Assembly: GCF_029030725.1 (NCBI RefSeq)
Contig: NZ_CP113162.1
Coordinates: 1,176,501 to 1,240,500 of the forward strand
Source: [Pseudomonas] carboxydohydrogena
GTDB lineage: Bacteria; Pseudomonadota; Alphaproteobacteria; Rhizobiales; Xanthobacteraceae
Direction: 5' to 3'
DNA length: 64,000 nt
Part shown: one piece after another, positions 40,635 through 49,859 of the stretch
Layout: each line of letters starts with the position of its first letter
Numbering within the stretch: the first letter of the stretch is position 1
Position numbers and translations under genes: made by a program
The notes under the pieces: model-generated
Databases searched by the model: none
What the model was told of the DNA's origin: nothing
The model's input: the letters and a program-made list of their open reading frames with translations, nothing else

Positions 40635-43301
40635 ATGAGCGGCGTTAACGAGATCAGGGCTGGGTTTCTCAATTTCTTCGCGAAAAACGGGCACGAGATC
40701 GTCCCGTCCTCGCCGCTGGTTCCGCGTAATGACCCGACCTTGATGTTCACCAATGCGGGCATGGTGCAGTTCAAGAACGTGTTCACGGGTCTTGAGAAGC
40801 GCCCCTACCAGCGCGCCACCACCTCGCAGAAGTGCGTCCGCGCCGGCGGCAAGCACAACGACCTCGACAATGTCGGCTACACCGCCCGCCACCACACCTT
40901 TTTCGAGATGCTGGGCAACTTCTCGTTCGGCAACTACTTCAAGGACCGCGCGATCGAACTGGCGTGGACGCTGATCACCAAGGATTTCGCGCTTCCCAAG
41001 GATCGCCTGCTGGTGACGGTCTATGCCGAGGACGACGAGGCGTTCGGCCTGTGGAAGAAGATCGCTGGGTTGCCGGAATCGCGGATCGTCCGCATCGGCA
41101 CCTCGGACAATTTCTGGCAGATGGGCGACACCGGCCCCTGCGGGCCGTGCTCGGAAATCTTCTTCGATCACGGCGACAAGGTGCCGGGCGGCCCCCCCGG
41201 ATCGCCGGATGAAGATGGCGACCGCTTCATCGAGATCTGGAATCTCGTCTTCATGCAGTTCGATCAGATCGCGCCGGGCAACCGCAACCCGCTGCCGCAT
41301 CCGTCGATCGATACCGGCATGGGGCTGGAGCGCATCGCTGCCGTGCTGCAAGGCAAGCACGACAATTACGACATCGACCTGTTCGTGGCGCTGATCCGCG
41401 CCATCTCCGATCTGACCGGCGCCGATCCGCATGGTGTGCAGAAGGCGTCGCTGCGCGTGATCGCCGATCACCTGCGCGCCTCGTCGTTCCTGATCGCGGA
41501 TGGTGTGCTGCCCTCGAACGAGGGGCGCGGTTACGTGCTGCGCCGGATCATGCGCCGCGCGATGCGTCATGCGCAGTTGCTCGGCGCCAAGGACCCGCTG
41601 ATGCATCGCCTCGTCTGGGCGCTGGTGCGCGAGATGGGGCAGGCCTATCCCGAACTCGTGCGTGCCGAAGCGCTGATCGAGGAAACGCTGAAACTCGAGG
41701 AGACGCGCTTCCGCAAGACGCTGGATCGCGGCCTTGCCATTCTCGATGAAAAGAGCGCGTCGCTGCACAAGGGCGATATGTTCGATGGCGAGACGGCGTT
41801 CACGCTGTACGATACGTACGGATTCCCGCTGGACCTCACGCAGGACGCGCTGCGCAATCGCGGCATCGGCGTCGATCTCGCATCCTTCACCGACGCGATG
41901 GAGCGCCAGAAGGCCAAGGCGCGCGCGTCTTGGGCAGGCTCGGGCGACACCGCGGCGGAGAAGATCTGGTTTCCGCTGCGCGAGGAGCTCGGCGCGACTG
42001 AATTCCTCGGCTACGACACCGAGATCGCCGAGGGCGTCGCGACGGCGCTGGTGAAGGATGGCACGAGCGTCGACAGCCTGAAGGCGGGCGATAGCGCTTC
42101 CGTGGTGCTGAACCAGACGCCGTTCTATGGCGAATCTGGCGGTCAGGTCGGCGATACCGGCGTTCTGACAGGCGATGGCGGCGTGCGTTTCCGCGTTACT
42201 GACACGCAGAAGAAGGCGGGCGATCTGTTCGTTCATGTCGGTCAGCTTGAGCAGGGCACCTTGAAAAAAGGCGCAGCGCTGCAACTCGAAGTCGATCACG
42301 CGCGTCGCGGTGCAATCCGCGCCAACCATTCGGCGACGCATCTTCTGCACGAGGCGTTACGTCAGGTGCTCGGCGACCATATCGCCCAGCGTGGCTCGCT
42401 GGTCTCGCCCGAACGGCTGCGCTTCGACTTCGCGCACACCAAGCCGATCACGCCGGACGAATTGACCCGCATCGAGGACATCGCCAACGACATCGTGCTG
42501 GAAAACGGTGAAGTGACGACGCGGCTGATGGGCATCGAGGATGCCCGCTCGTCCGGCGCGCGTGCGCTGTTCGGTGAGAAGTATGGCGACGAGGTGCGCG
42601 TCGTGTCGATGGGACAGGGCTCGGGCAATGCGCTCGGCTGGTCGGTCGAATTGTGCGGTGGCACCCATGTGAAGCGCACCGGCGATATCGGCCTTGTGTC
42701 GATCACCGGCGAGAGCGCGGTGGCCTCCGGCGTGCGCCGCATCGAGGCGCTGACCGGGCGCGCCGCGCGGCAGGCCGCCAACCACAGCATCCAGACCGCG
42801 AAGACGGCGGCGGCGGAATTGAAGACCACGCTCGAAGACATGCCTGCGCGTGTCGCCGCCCTCGTCGAGGAGCGCAAGAAGCTCGAACGCGATCTGTCCG
42901 ATGCCCGCAAGAAGCTCGCGATGGGCGGCGGCGGAGCCGCTAGCGGGTCGGCGGCGGCTTCGGACGTGCGCAGCGTCGGTGATGTCAAACTGCTTGCCCG
43001 CGCGGTGCAGGGTGTCGAGGTCAAGGATCTCAAGAGCCTCGCCGATCAGGGCAAGAAGCAGATCGGCTCCGGTGTCGTCGCGCTGGTGGCGACCAGTGAG
43101 GATGGCAAGGCCAGCGTCGTCGTCGGTGTGACGCCAGATCTGACCTCGCGCTTCAGCGCCGTCGATCTCGTGCGCAAGGCCAGCGAAGTGCTGGGCGGCA
43201 AGGGCGGCGGCGGCAAGCCGGACATGGCGCAGGCGGGAGGCCCGGATGGATCGAAAGCGGATGCGGCACTGAAGGCTATCGAGGCCGCGATCGGCGCCTG
43301 A
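40635..43301 (+). CDS. alaS: Alanyl-tRNA synthetase
   Basis: An 888-residue class II synthetase from the ATG at 40635 ([20 protein letters not shown]). It has the class II motif region [27 protein letters not shown], the editing domain zinc-type motifs ([16 protein letters not shown], and [10 protein letters not shown]), and the C-Ala domain. It charges tRNA-Ala and clears Ser/Gly mischarging. The longer frame from 40515 is not supported. The gene is typically close to recA in alphaproteobacteria; here the gcv genes lie between. Confidence 0.99.
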   Translation: MSGVNEIRAGFLNFFAKNGHEIVPSSPLVPRNDPTLMFTNAGMVQFKNVFTGLEKRPYQRATTSQKCVRAGGKHNDLDNVGYTARHHTFFEMLGNFSFGNYFKDRAIELAWTLITKDFALPKDRLLVTVYAEDDEAFGLWKKIAGLPESRIVRIGTSDNFWQMGDTGPCGPCSEIFFDHGDKVPGGPPGSPDEDGDRFIEIWNLVFMQFDQIAPGNRNPLPHPSIDTGMGLERIAAVLQGKHDNYDIDLFVALIRAISDLTGADPHGVQKASLRVIADHLRASSFLIADGVLPSNEGRGYVLRRIMRRAMRHAQLLGAKDPLMHRLVWALVREMGQAYPELVRAEALIEETLKLEETRFRKTLDRGLAILDEKSASLHKGDMFDGETAFTLYDTYGFPLDLTQDALRNRGIGVDLASFTDAMERQKAKARASWAGSGDTAAEKIWFPLREELGATEFLGYDTEIAEGVATALVKDGTSVDSLKAGDSASVVLNQTPFYGESGGQVGDTGVLTGDGGVRFRVTDTQKKAGDLFVHVGQLEQGTLKKGAALQLEVDHARRGAIRANHSATHLLHEALRQVLGDHIAQRGSLVSPERLRFDFAHTKPITPDELTRIEDIANDIVLENGEVTTRLMGIEDARSSGARALFGEKYGDEVRVVSMGQGSGNALGWSVELCGGTHVKRTGDIGLVSITGESAVASGVRRIEALTGRAARQAANHSIQTAKTAAAELKTTLEDMPARVAALVEERKKLERDLSDARKKLAMGGGGAASGSAAASDVRSVGDVKLLARAVQGVEVKDLKSLADQGKKQIGSGVVALVATSEDGKASVVVGVTPDLTSRFSAVDLVRKASEVLGGKGGGGKPDMAQAGGPDGSKADAALKAIEAAIGA

Positions 43302-43327
43302 CACTTCAGGCGTATTCGGAACCATCA

Positions 43328-44242
43328 ATGCACAAAGAGGCATCCACCCAGCAGGCCCGATTGGGCGGACTTCTTTTTCTCGCATGCACGGCGGTCGGCT
43401 GGGGGCTGAACTGGCCGGCCATGAAAATCATTTTGCGCGATTGGCCGCCTTTATTTGCGCGCGGCCTTTCCGGCATCGTCGCGACAATCATCCTGTTTGC
43501 GATTGCGGCGGCGAGCCATGAGCGCTCCGCGGTGCCGCGAAAGGCGTGGGGACCGCTGCTCCTTGCTTCATTCACCAATGTCTTTGCCTGGATGGGTTTT
43601 ACCACCATCTCGATGACGACGCTGTCGATCAGCGAGGCTGCGCTGCTCGTTTATACAATGCCGATCTGGGCCACGCTTCTTGCGTGGCCTGTTCTCGGCG
43701 CGCGCCCGAAACCGCGCGACGTGGCAGGGCTGATTTTGGGATTCGTTGGACTCTTCATTCTCTTTTCGGACCATCCGCTTGGGCTTGCATCCGATAAGAT
43801 CGTCGGCATCGTTCTGGCGCTCGGCGCCGCCATTCTGTTTGCGCTCGGCAGTCTTCTGAATGCCCGGTTCGTGCCGATCGCGCCGATTTCATTTGTGGCA
43901 TGGCAGGTGGGATTAGGGTCGCTCCCGATGGTTGCGCTGGGCCTCGCCTTCGAACATCCGGACATGGGAGCGCTTAAAATCGACAGTGGTCTCATGCTGG
44001 CCTACATGACGCTTGTGCCGATGGGGACCTGTTATCTGACGTGGTTCGCGACCATTCGCCGTCTTCCCGCGACGACGGCGGCGGTGGGGATGCTGTCCGT
44101 GCCTGTGATCGGCATTCTCGCGGGGGCGCTGTTTCTGGGTGACGGCATCGGCTGGCGCGAAATATGCGCGATTGTCCTGACGCTGGCCGGGGTCACGCTG
44201 GCGCTTTCAAAGCCGAAGCCGGTGATCGAGCAAGGCGTCTGA
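43328..44242 (+). CDS. EamA/DMT-family transporter
   Basis: A 304-residue protein with ten membrane helices in two EamA repeats (about residues 12-145 and 158-295). The opening WGLNWPAMKIIL and the end-of-repeat VLGARPKPRDVAGLILGFVG are typical. Members export amino acids or other metabolites; the substrate is not predictable. It follows alaS by 26 bp and may share its transcript. Confidence 0.9.
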   Translation: MHKEASTQQARLGGLLFLACTAVGWGLNWPAMKIILRDWPPLFARGLSGIVATIILFAIAAASHERSAVPRKAWGPLLLASFTNVFAWMGFTTISMTTLSISEAALLVYTMPIWATLLAWPVLGARPKPRDVAGLILGFVGLFILFSDHPLGLASDKIVGIVLALGAAILFALGSLLNARFVPIAPISFVAWQVGLGSLPMVALGLAFEHPDMGALKIDSGLMLAYMTLVPMGTCYLTWFATIRRLPATTAAVGMLSVPVIGILAGALFLGDGIGWREICAIVLTLAGVTLALSKPKPVIEQGV

Positions 44243-44317
44243 AGGTTGATGCGCGTTGAAGGCGATCAGGAGTGCGATGGGCGCTTGGCGCGCCCTCGCT
44301 TTGGCGGGCCATTTTCC

Positions 44318-45151
44318 TCAGTGTGACATGAACACGGGCACCGTCATCGAAGTGAGAATGCTGCGCGTCGCGCCGCCGAGGATGAATTCCCGCAGTCGGG
44401 AATGTCCGTAACCTCCCATGACAATCAGATCGCTTCCGTATTCGCCGACGTAGGACAGGATCGTATTGGCGACGCTGATATCGGGGGCGTGCTGCATCTT
44501 CAGCCGGGTGTTGAGCCCATGACGGGTGAGATGCTTCACGATGCCTTCGCCGCTCGCCTGATGACGGGAATCTTCCGTCTTTTCGTTGGCGATGATCAGG
44601 ATGTCGATATTTTTGGCCCGGGTGAGAAGCGGCAGGGCGTCGTTGACCGCGCGCGCGGCGGTCGAACTGCCGTCCCAGCAACATACCACATGGTCGAGTT
44701 TCAAGCCCTCTTTCTGAATGTAAGGCACGATCAGGACGGGCCGGCCGGAATCGAACAATGCGGTCTCGATGACAATCTCGTTGTCGTCGTCGGCGTGTTC
44801 CGTCTGCTGAACGACGCTGAGATCGGAACGGCGCGCTTTCACCGCGAATACCTGTGCCGATTCGGGCAGGCGGTGGGTGATGATTTCGTGTTCGTAGGAA
44901 ATGCCATGGCTTTTCGCGATTTCCTCGAATCGCGCGATGGCTGCGCGTGACTCGCGCTCCTTCTCCGCGCGGATGTTCGAGAGCATCGATTCCGGCATCG
45001 ACGGGATTGGATATTGCGAAAAGCTGATCGGATCGCAGGAGGCCATCGCGGTGACATGCGCGCTAAAAGCCTTGGCTATCGAGAGTGCATAATTGAGTGA
45101 GCGGTCGCGGCTCTGGTTGGTTTCGAGCTTGAGGGTGATATCCTTGATCAT
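44318..45151 (-). CDS. Tandem-domain universal stress protein
   Basis: A 277-residue protein starting at the ATG complementary to 45149-45151 (GAGG upstream). It has two UspA-like folds (about residues 1-145 and 152-277). The second has the ATP-binding type motif GGYGHSRLREFILGGATRSIL; the first is degenerate. An FNR/FixK-like box lies 62-75 bp upstream, consistent with induction at low oxygen. Confidence 0.92.
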   Translation of the reverse strand: MIKDITLKLETNQSRDRSLNYALSIAKAFSAHVTAMASCDPISFSQYPIPSMPESMLSNIRAEKERESRAAIARFEEIAKSHGISYEHEIITHRLPESAQVFAVKARRSDLSVVQQTEHADDDNEIVIETALFDSGRPVLIVPYIQKEGLKLDHVVCCWDGSSTAARAVNDALPLLTRAKNIDILIIANEKTEDSRHQASGEGIVKHLTRHGLNTRLKMQHAPDISVANTILSYVGEYGSDLIVMGGYGHSRLREFILGGATRSILTSMTVPVFMSH

Positions 45152-45212
45152 GATTACCTCCAATCGGCTGGTAAAATGATGAGAGATCATCGCGCGGTGG
45201 GATCATAACGCG

Positions 45213-45226
45213 TTGAGGCATATCAA
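45213..45226. promoter_or_regulatory. FNR/FixK-type box
   Basis: TTGAG-GCAT-ATCAA matches the TTGAT-N4-ATCAA consensus with one mismatch. It sits between the divergent universal stress gene (start 45151) and the antiporter gene (start 45344); the distance favours control of the stress protein gene. The 192-bp region has no other strong signal. Confidence 0.6.
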
Positions 45227-45343
45227 CGGTATGTCTGGTAAGCTCAGTTGACTTGTTGTTGCATGCTTCTCCGGCCGAGGCTGCGGCGATGAGTAGCCGG
45301 ACAACGCTCTGGTTTCTCATTCGGGAATGCCGCAAAATGCCGC

Positions 45344-47032
45344 ATGAATCATAACACTCCCCTGATCTCCACGATCGTCGTCGGCCTCGTGCTGGCTTTT
45401 GTGTTCGGTGCGCTGGTCCAGCGCGCCCGGATATCGCCGCTTGTGGGCTATCTGCTTGCGGGCGTGGTGATGGGGCCGTTCACGCCCGGTTATGTCGCGG
45501 ACCAGAACATTGCCAACGAGCTCGCCGAAATCGGCATCATTCTCCTGATGTTCGGCGTCGGGTTGCATTTCTCCCTGAAGGATTTGTGGTCGGTGCGGGC
45601 CATCGCGTTGCCCGGTGCGGTGGCGCAAATTACCGCCGCCACCGTCATGGGCTGGGGTCTCGGCTGGCTTCTCGGCTGGAGCAGCGACAAGGGCATCATG
45701 TTCGGCATCGCGCTATCGACGGCTTCGACCGTCGTGTTGCTGCGCGCGATGCAGGAGCGGCGGCTGATCGATACCGAGCGTGGCCGCATCGCGGTGGGCT
45801 GGCTGATCGTCGAGGATATCGCCTGTGTTCTGACGCTGGTGATGTTGCCGCCGCTGGCTGGATTCATGAAGGGCCATGCGGGGGGCGATATGGACATCGT
45901 CTCGCTGATCTGGCCGCTTGCGCTGACGCTCGGCAAAGTCGGGGCCTTCGTGGTGCTGATGCTGGTGGTTGGCCGCCGCCTCATTCCTGCCCTTCTGCAT
46001 TACGTCGCGCATACGGGTTCGCGCGAATTGTTTCGTCTCGCGGTGTTCGCGATTTCGCTAGGCGTCGCCTTCGGTGCGGCGATCCTGTTCGATGTGTCGT
46101 TCGCGCTGGGGGCTTTCTTCGCCGGCATGATCCTGAGCGAATCCGAACTCAGTCAGCGCGCCGCCAGCGAGACGCTGCCGCTGCGCGATGCGTTCGCGGT
46201 GCTGTTCTTCGTCTCCGTCGGCATGCTGTTCGATCCCTCGATCATCGTAAAGGAGCCGCTGCCGCTTCTGGCGACGCTGTTCATCATCCTGTTCGGCAAA
46301 TCGCTCGCGGCTTACGGAATCGTGCGTGTGTTCGGCTATTCCAGATCGACGGCGCTGACGATCTCGGCAAGTCTCGCCCAGATCGGTGAATTCTCGTTCA
46401 TTCTTGTCGGTCTCGGCGTCAGCCTGTCGCTGATGACCGAGCGCGGGCGCGATCTCGTGCTTGCCGGTTCGATCATCAGCATCATGCTCAACCCGTTGTG
46501 GTTCGCGGTGCTCGATCGCATTCTGGCGGAGAAAAAGGATACGCCGCCATTGCCGCCCGACGAGAAACCCGCAGCACCGCGCGTCGAACTGCCGGTTACC
46601 AGGCTCTCGAACCATGTCGTTCTGGTGGGTTACGGCCGTGTCGGGAGCGTCGTCGGCAAGGCGTTGCGTGCGGCGAATACGCCCTTCCTGGTGATCGAGG
46701 ACAATCCCGGCGCGATCGAGCGATTGCGGCAGGAGGGCGTCGAGGTCATCAGCGGCAACGCCGCCGCGCCGGGCATGCTACAGGCGGCCAATCTCGATGT
46801 CGCGCACGGCCTGCTTGTCGCCATCCCGGATGCGTTCGAGGGAGGCCAGATCGTCGCCAAGGCGCGAGCGATCAGTGCGACGCTGCCGATCATCGCGCGG
46901 GCGCATTCGGAGGAGGAGATCGCGCATCTCAAGCACCACGGCGCGAATTCGGTCATCATGGGCGAGCACGAGATCGCCAAGGCGATGATCGCGCAGATCG
47001 GCGTGGCGGAGGCGCCATCGCTGGCGTCCTGA
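45344..47032 (+). CDS. YbaL/KefB-type cation:proton antiporter
   Basis: A 562-residue CPA2-family protein. About twelve membrane helices occupy residues 5-390 (GALVQRARISPLVGYLLAGVVMGPFTPGYV; STASTVVLLRAM; AFFAGMILSESELSQRA). A cytoplasmic TrkA-N/RCK domain follows (about 420-540) with the nucleotide-binding GYGRVGSVVGKAL. The proteins export K+ or Na+ in exchange for H+, with nucleotide gating. Confidence 0.93.
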   Translation: MNHNTPLISTIVVGLVLAFVFGALVQRARISPLVGYLLAGVVMGPFTPGYVADQNIANELAEIGIILLMFGVGLHFSLKDLWSVRAIALPGAVAQITAATVMGWGLGWLLGWSSDKGIMFGIALSTASTVVLLRAMQERRLIDTERGRIAVGWLIVEDIACVLTLVMLPPLAGFMKGHAGGDMDIVSLIWPLALTLGKVGAFVVLMLVVGRRLIPALLHYVAHTGSRELFRLAVFAISLGVAFGAAILFDVSFALGAFFAGMILSESELSQRAASETLPLRDAFAVLFFVSVGMLFDPSIIVKEPLPLLATLFIILFGKSLAAYGIVRVFGYSRSTALTISASLAQIGEFSFILVGLGVSLSLMTERGRDLVLAGSIISIMLNPLWFAVLDRILAEKKDTPPLPPDEKPAAPRVELPVTRLSNHVVLVGYGRVGSVVGKALRAANTPFLVIEDNPGAIERLRQEGVEVISGNAAAPGMLQAANLDVAHGLLVAIPDAFEGGQIVAKARAISATLPIIARAHSEEEIAHLKHHGANSVIMGEHEIAKAMIAQIGVAEAPSLAS

Positions 47033-47071
47033 GCAGCTTCTGTTCGAAAAAGTGAAGCACGGCGGCCCTGT

Positions 47072-47929
47072 TTAGCCCGGCCGCATATGCCGCGCGTAAA
47101 ATGCCAGTTCGATCGAAATGAAGCGTCCGTAGCTGTCGCGCAGATGGGCGGTCGCGTGCGGGGTCCCTGCCTCGTCGGTTGCGAGAAAGCCGAGACGGCT
47201 GCCTTCGGCGATCATGTTCGAGACTTGCGTCTTCGACAGCCCGAAACGCCTGGCGATCTGCGCCCGGCTCGGCAGCGGCGTGCTGTCGATATCGGACAAC
47301 ATGACCGCCAGCACGACAGGGATGGCGCCCTCACGCTTTCCGAAGAAGCAGGTGAATTCAGGCATGCGGTCGATCAGCGGGATGCCTGTCGCATGCTCGT
47401 GTCCGGCGGCGGCAGCGAAACGGGGGATGAAATCCGGATCTTCCGCCAGCATCTGCGCCCGGCGCATGTCCGGCTGCACGGCGTCGAGGGCGTTCACCGC
47501 ATGAGGTATCCAGCTTTTGACGAAATCCATCATGCGCGGAGTTGGATGATAGGATTTCGAGCGGCGGTCGGATGGGTGCCGCGTTGTTTTGATGAAACCC
47601 GCCAGCTTCAGCAGGGTCAGCGTTGTCTTGAGGAGGCGCGGGCTGAGTTCTTCCCGTTGCGTGCACAGTTCGAGCAACTGGGTGTAGGTGACGCCGCCGT
47701 GCGGGCCATGCTTTTCATAATAGGCAGCAAAACAAAACACATAAGCGGTCAGACGAAAGCGCGTTTCCGATGCTATCAGCTTGTTGATCAGGCGCGGCGC
47801 CTCGCGAAACCGGGCGATGGCGACCGTGTATTCGCGAACGGCGACGGGGTAGGCGGGCGAGGCGCGTAATTCCGCGGCTTCAGCCAGTAGCGGATCGCTC
47901 AGGTCATCATCGGCATCAGTCCGTAACAT
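47072..47929 (-). CDS. Two-domain winged-helix regulator
   Basis: A 285-residue protein (ATG at 47929; a TTG five codons earlier is also possible). Residues about 60-130 look like a MarR-type winged helix (LKTTLTLLKLAGFIKTTRHPSDRRSKSYHPT). Residues about 215-260 hold a second helix-turn-helix (PSRAQIARRFGLSKTQVSNMIAEGSRLGFL). The duplicated arrangement is seen in uncharacterised regulators. The target is unknown. Confidence 0.72.
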   Translation of the reverse strand: MLRTDADDDLSDPLLAEAAELRASPAYPVAVREYTVAIARFREAPRLINKLIASETRFRLTAYVFCFAAYYEKHGPHGGVTYTQLLELCTQREELSPRLLKTTLTLLKLAGFIKTTRHPSDRRSKSYHPTPRMMDFVKSWIPHAVNALDAVQPDMRRAQMLAEDPDFIPRFAAAAGHEHATGIPLIDRMPEFTCFFGKREGAIPVVLAVMLSDIDSTPLPSRAQIARRFGLSKTQVSNMIAEGSRLGFLATDEAGTPHATAHLRDSYGRFISIELAFYARHMRPG

Positions 47930-48106
47930 GTCGTCTTGCCGCAATGATTTTGCCCGGCCCGGGGTAGGGCGCGTTTGTGACCGCGCCAGAAAGGAGCGGA
48001 CCCTTTACGTTTTCCATGATTCGAGAACGGGGAATCAATGCGAGATGGAGGCAATACGGTAAGCAGCCACCTGCCCTGAAGTTTCATCACGAAATTTTTT
48101 CAGTAC

Positions 48107-48136
48107 GAAAAAAGGCGCGGAGTGATCCGCGCCTTT
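48107..48136 (-). terminator. Terminator of icd
   Basis: AAAGGCGCGGA (48111-48121) and TCCGCGCCTTT (48126-48136) form a perfect 11-bp stem with a GTGA loop. On the minus strand the stem is followed by a run of Ts, 20 bp after the icd stop codon. Confidence 0.93.
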
Positions 48137-48157
48137 GTTTGTGAGCCTGTTGGCTGC

Positions 48158-49375
48158 TCAGGCCGTGGCCATCGCCTTGGTCAGGTTTTCCGCGACCTTG
48201 TCGAGGAAACCCGTGGTGGAGAGCCACTTCTGGTCGGGGCCGACCAGCAGCGCCAGATCCTTGGTCATGAAGCCGCTCTCGACGGTATCGACGCAGACCT
48301 TCTCCAGCGTCTTGGCGAACCTGGCCAGCGCCTCGTTGTTGTCGAGCTTGGCGCGGTGGGCCAACCCTTGCGTCCACGCGAAGATCGACGCGATCGAGTT
48401 GGTCGAGGTTTCCTTGCCCTTCTGGTGCTCGCGGTAGTGGCGGGTGACGGTGCCGTGGGCGGCTTCGGCTTCCACCACGCTGCCGTCCGGCGTCAGCAGC
48501 ACCGAGGTCATCAGGCCGAGCGAGCCGTAACCTTGCGCCACGGTGTCGGACTGAACGTCGCCGTCGTAGTTCTTGCAGGCCCAGACGTAGCCGCCGGACC
48601 ATTTCAGCGCCGAGGCGACCATGTCGTCGATCAGGCGGTGCTCGTAGGTCAGGCCCTTGGCTTCGAACTTCGACTTGAACTCGGCGTCGTAGATCTCCTG
48701 GAAGATGTCCTTGAAGCGGCCGTCGTACACCTTGAGGATGGTGTTCTTGGTCGACAGATACACCGGATAGCCGCGCGACAGGCCGTAGTTCATCGAGGCA
48801 CGGGCGAAGTCGCGGATCGAGTCGTCGAGGTTGTACATGCCCATCGCGACGCCGGCGCCGGGGGCCTTGAAGACCTCGCGCTCGATCACCGAGCCGTCCT
48901 CGCCGACGAACTTCATCGTCAGCACGCCCTTGCCGGGGAATTTGATGTCGGTGGCGCGGTACTGGTCGCCGAAGGCGTGGCGGCCGATGATGATCGGCTT
49001 GGTCCAGCCGGGGACGAGGCGCGGCACGTTCTTGCAGATAATCGGTTCGCGGAAGATCACGCCGCCGAGGATGTTGCGGATGGTGCCGTTCGGCGACTTC
49101 CACATCTCCTTGAGGCCGAATTCCTTCACGCGGGCTTCGTCCGGGGTGATGGTGGCGCATTTGACGCCGACGCCGTGCTTCTTGATGGCATTTGCGGCGT
49201 CGATGGTGACCTGATCGTTGGTCTTGTCGCGGTACTCCATCCCGAGGTCGTAATATTCGAGCTTCACATCGAGGAAGGGGTTGATGAGCTTGTCCTTGAT
49301 GTATTGCCAGATGATCCGGGTCATCTCGTCGCCGTCGAGCTCGACGACCGGGTTCGCTACCTTGATTTTGGCCAT
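48158..49375 (-). CDS. icd: NADP-dependent isocitrate dehydrogenase
   Basis: A 405-residue dimeric-type (eukaryote-like) isocitrate dehydrogenase starting [21 protein letters not shown]. Substrate-binding residues occur in KSPNGTIRN, and the metal-binding acids in [25 protein letters not shown]. The C-terminal NADP-binding region contains [10 protein letters not shown]. It oxidises isocitrate to 2-oxoglutarate in the TCA cycle. The promoter must lie in 49376-49560 because the 21-bp array begins soon after. Confidence 0.98.
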   Translation of the reverse strand: MAKIKVANPVVELDGDEMTRIIWQYIKDKLINPFLDVKLEYYDLGMEYRDKTNDQVTIDAANAIKKHGVGVKCATITPDEARVKEFGLKEMWKSPNGTIRNILGGVIFREPIICKNVPRLVPGWTKPIIIGRHAFGDQYRATDIKFPGKGVLTMKFVGEDGSVIEREVFKAPGAGVAMGMYNLDDSIRDFARASMNYGLSRGYPVYLSTKNTILKVYDGRFKDIFQEIYDAEFKSKFEAKGLTYEHRLIDDMVASALKWSGGYVWACKNYDGDVQSDTVAQGYGSLGLMTSVLLTPDGSVVEAEAAHGTVTRHYREHQKGKETSTNSIASIFAWTQGLAHRAKLDNNEALARFAKTLEKVCVDTVESGFMTKDLALLVGPDQKWLSTTGFLDKVAENLTKAMATA

Positions 49376-49629
49376 GAGGATGCGTGCCTTTTTTTGAGGT
49401 TTTTGGAGGAGGGTACCGAGGATGTGCGCGCCTCTTAGCACCCGCGCAACGGCGGCGGAAGGCAGCTCAAAGCAGCATGCCGGGCGGGATTTTCGAGGCG
49501 GTATCCGGTGGCGATAGATCGTGCCGCGGCCTGCCTTTGCCGGGGTGGAATCGGCGATTCAAAAGGGTTCCGTAACCCATTCCGATTACAATCGAATTTG
49601 AAATCCCGCGCGGGGACTTTTTGGAACGA
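49376..49629. other. Leader/promoter region of icd
   Basis: Together with the adjoining array this is a 484-bp gap without a certain gene. It should contain the icd promoter (minus strand) and leader. An isolated GATTCAA occurs at about 49556-49562, out of phase with the array. No riboswitch or hairpin of note was seen. Confidence 0.4.
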
Positions 49630-49850
49630 TTTTCCGCTTTCCGAGCGCGTTGAATCGCTTCCTTCAGACGTTGATTCAACTTCTTAAGCGCTTGAATCAT
49701 CTTCTTCGGACGTTGATTCCGATTGTTCGCTTTCTGAATCAAAATCTTACTGGTTTGATTCAGCGCCTTCACGGCTTGATTCAGCACTTTCAGGGCTTGA
49801 ATCACCACCCTCGATGGTTGATGCAGACGCTTCAGCCATTGAATCGGAAA
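49630..49850. repeat. Degenerate 21-bp tandem array with TGAWTC cores
   Basis: The hexamer TGAWTC (W = A or T) begins at 49651, 49672, 49693, 49714, 49735, 49756, 49777, 49798 and 49840, with TGATGC at 49819: ten sites exactly 21 bp apart, plus a worn unit near 49630. The 13 bp between cores vary a lot. The core is nearly palindromic (TGAWTCA). Both strands are open through the array: the plus frame leads into trmJ and reads as Leu-rich heptads; the minus frame reads as heptads of the type LNQALKK. Whether it is a protein-binding array or coding is unresolved. Confidence 0.9.
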
Positions 49851-49859
49851 GTGAAGACG

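Noticed and set aside
49556-49562. Another GATTCAA near the icd promoter
   Set aside because: It is not in phase with the 21-bp array (about 4.6 periods away) and is probably chance.
49467-49808. A 113-residue minus-strand frame with heptads of the LNQALKK type across the 21-bp array
   Set aside because: It is not called as a gene because the start is a GTG without a properly spaced ribosome site, the frame is open beyond it into trmJ, and the C-terminal 50 residues lack coding character. It is kept as an alternative in the array finding.
49650-49859. A 70-residue N-terminal extension of TrmJ through the repeat array
   Set aside because: The extension uses CTT and TTG leucine codons that are rare around it, and relatives' TrmJ begins at MSG. 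The ATG at 49860 is preferred.
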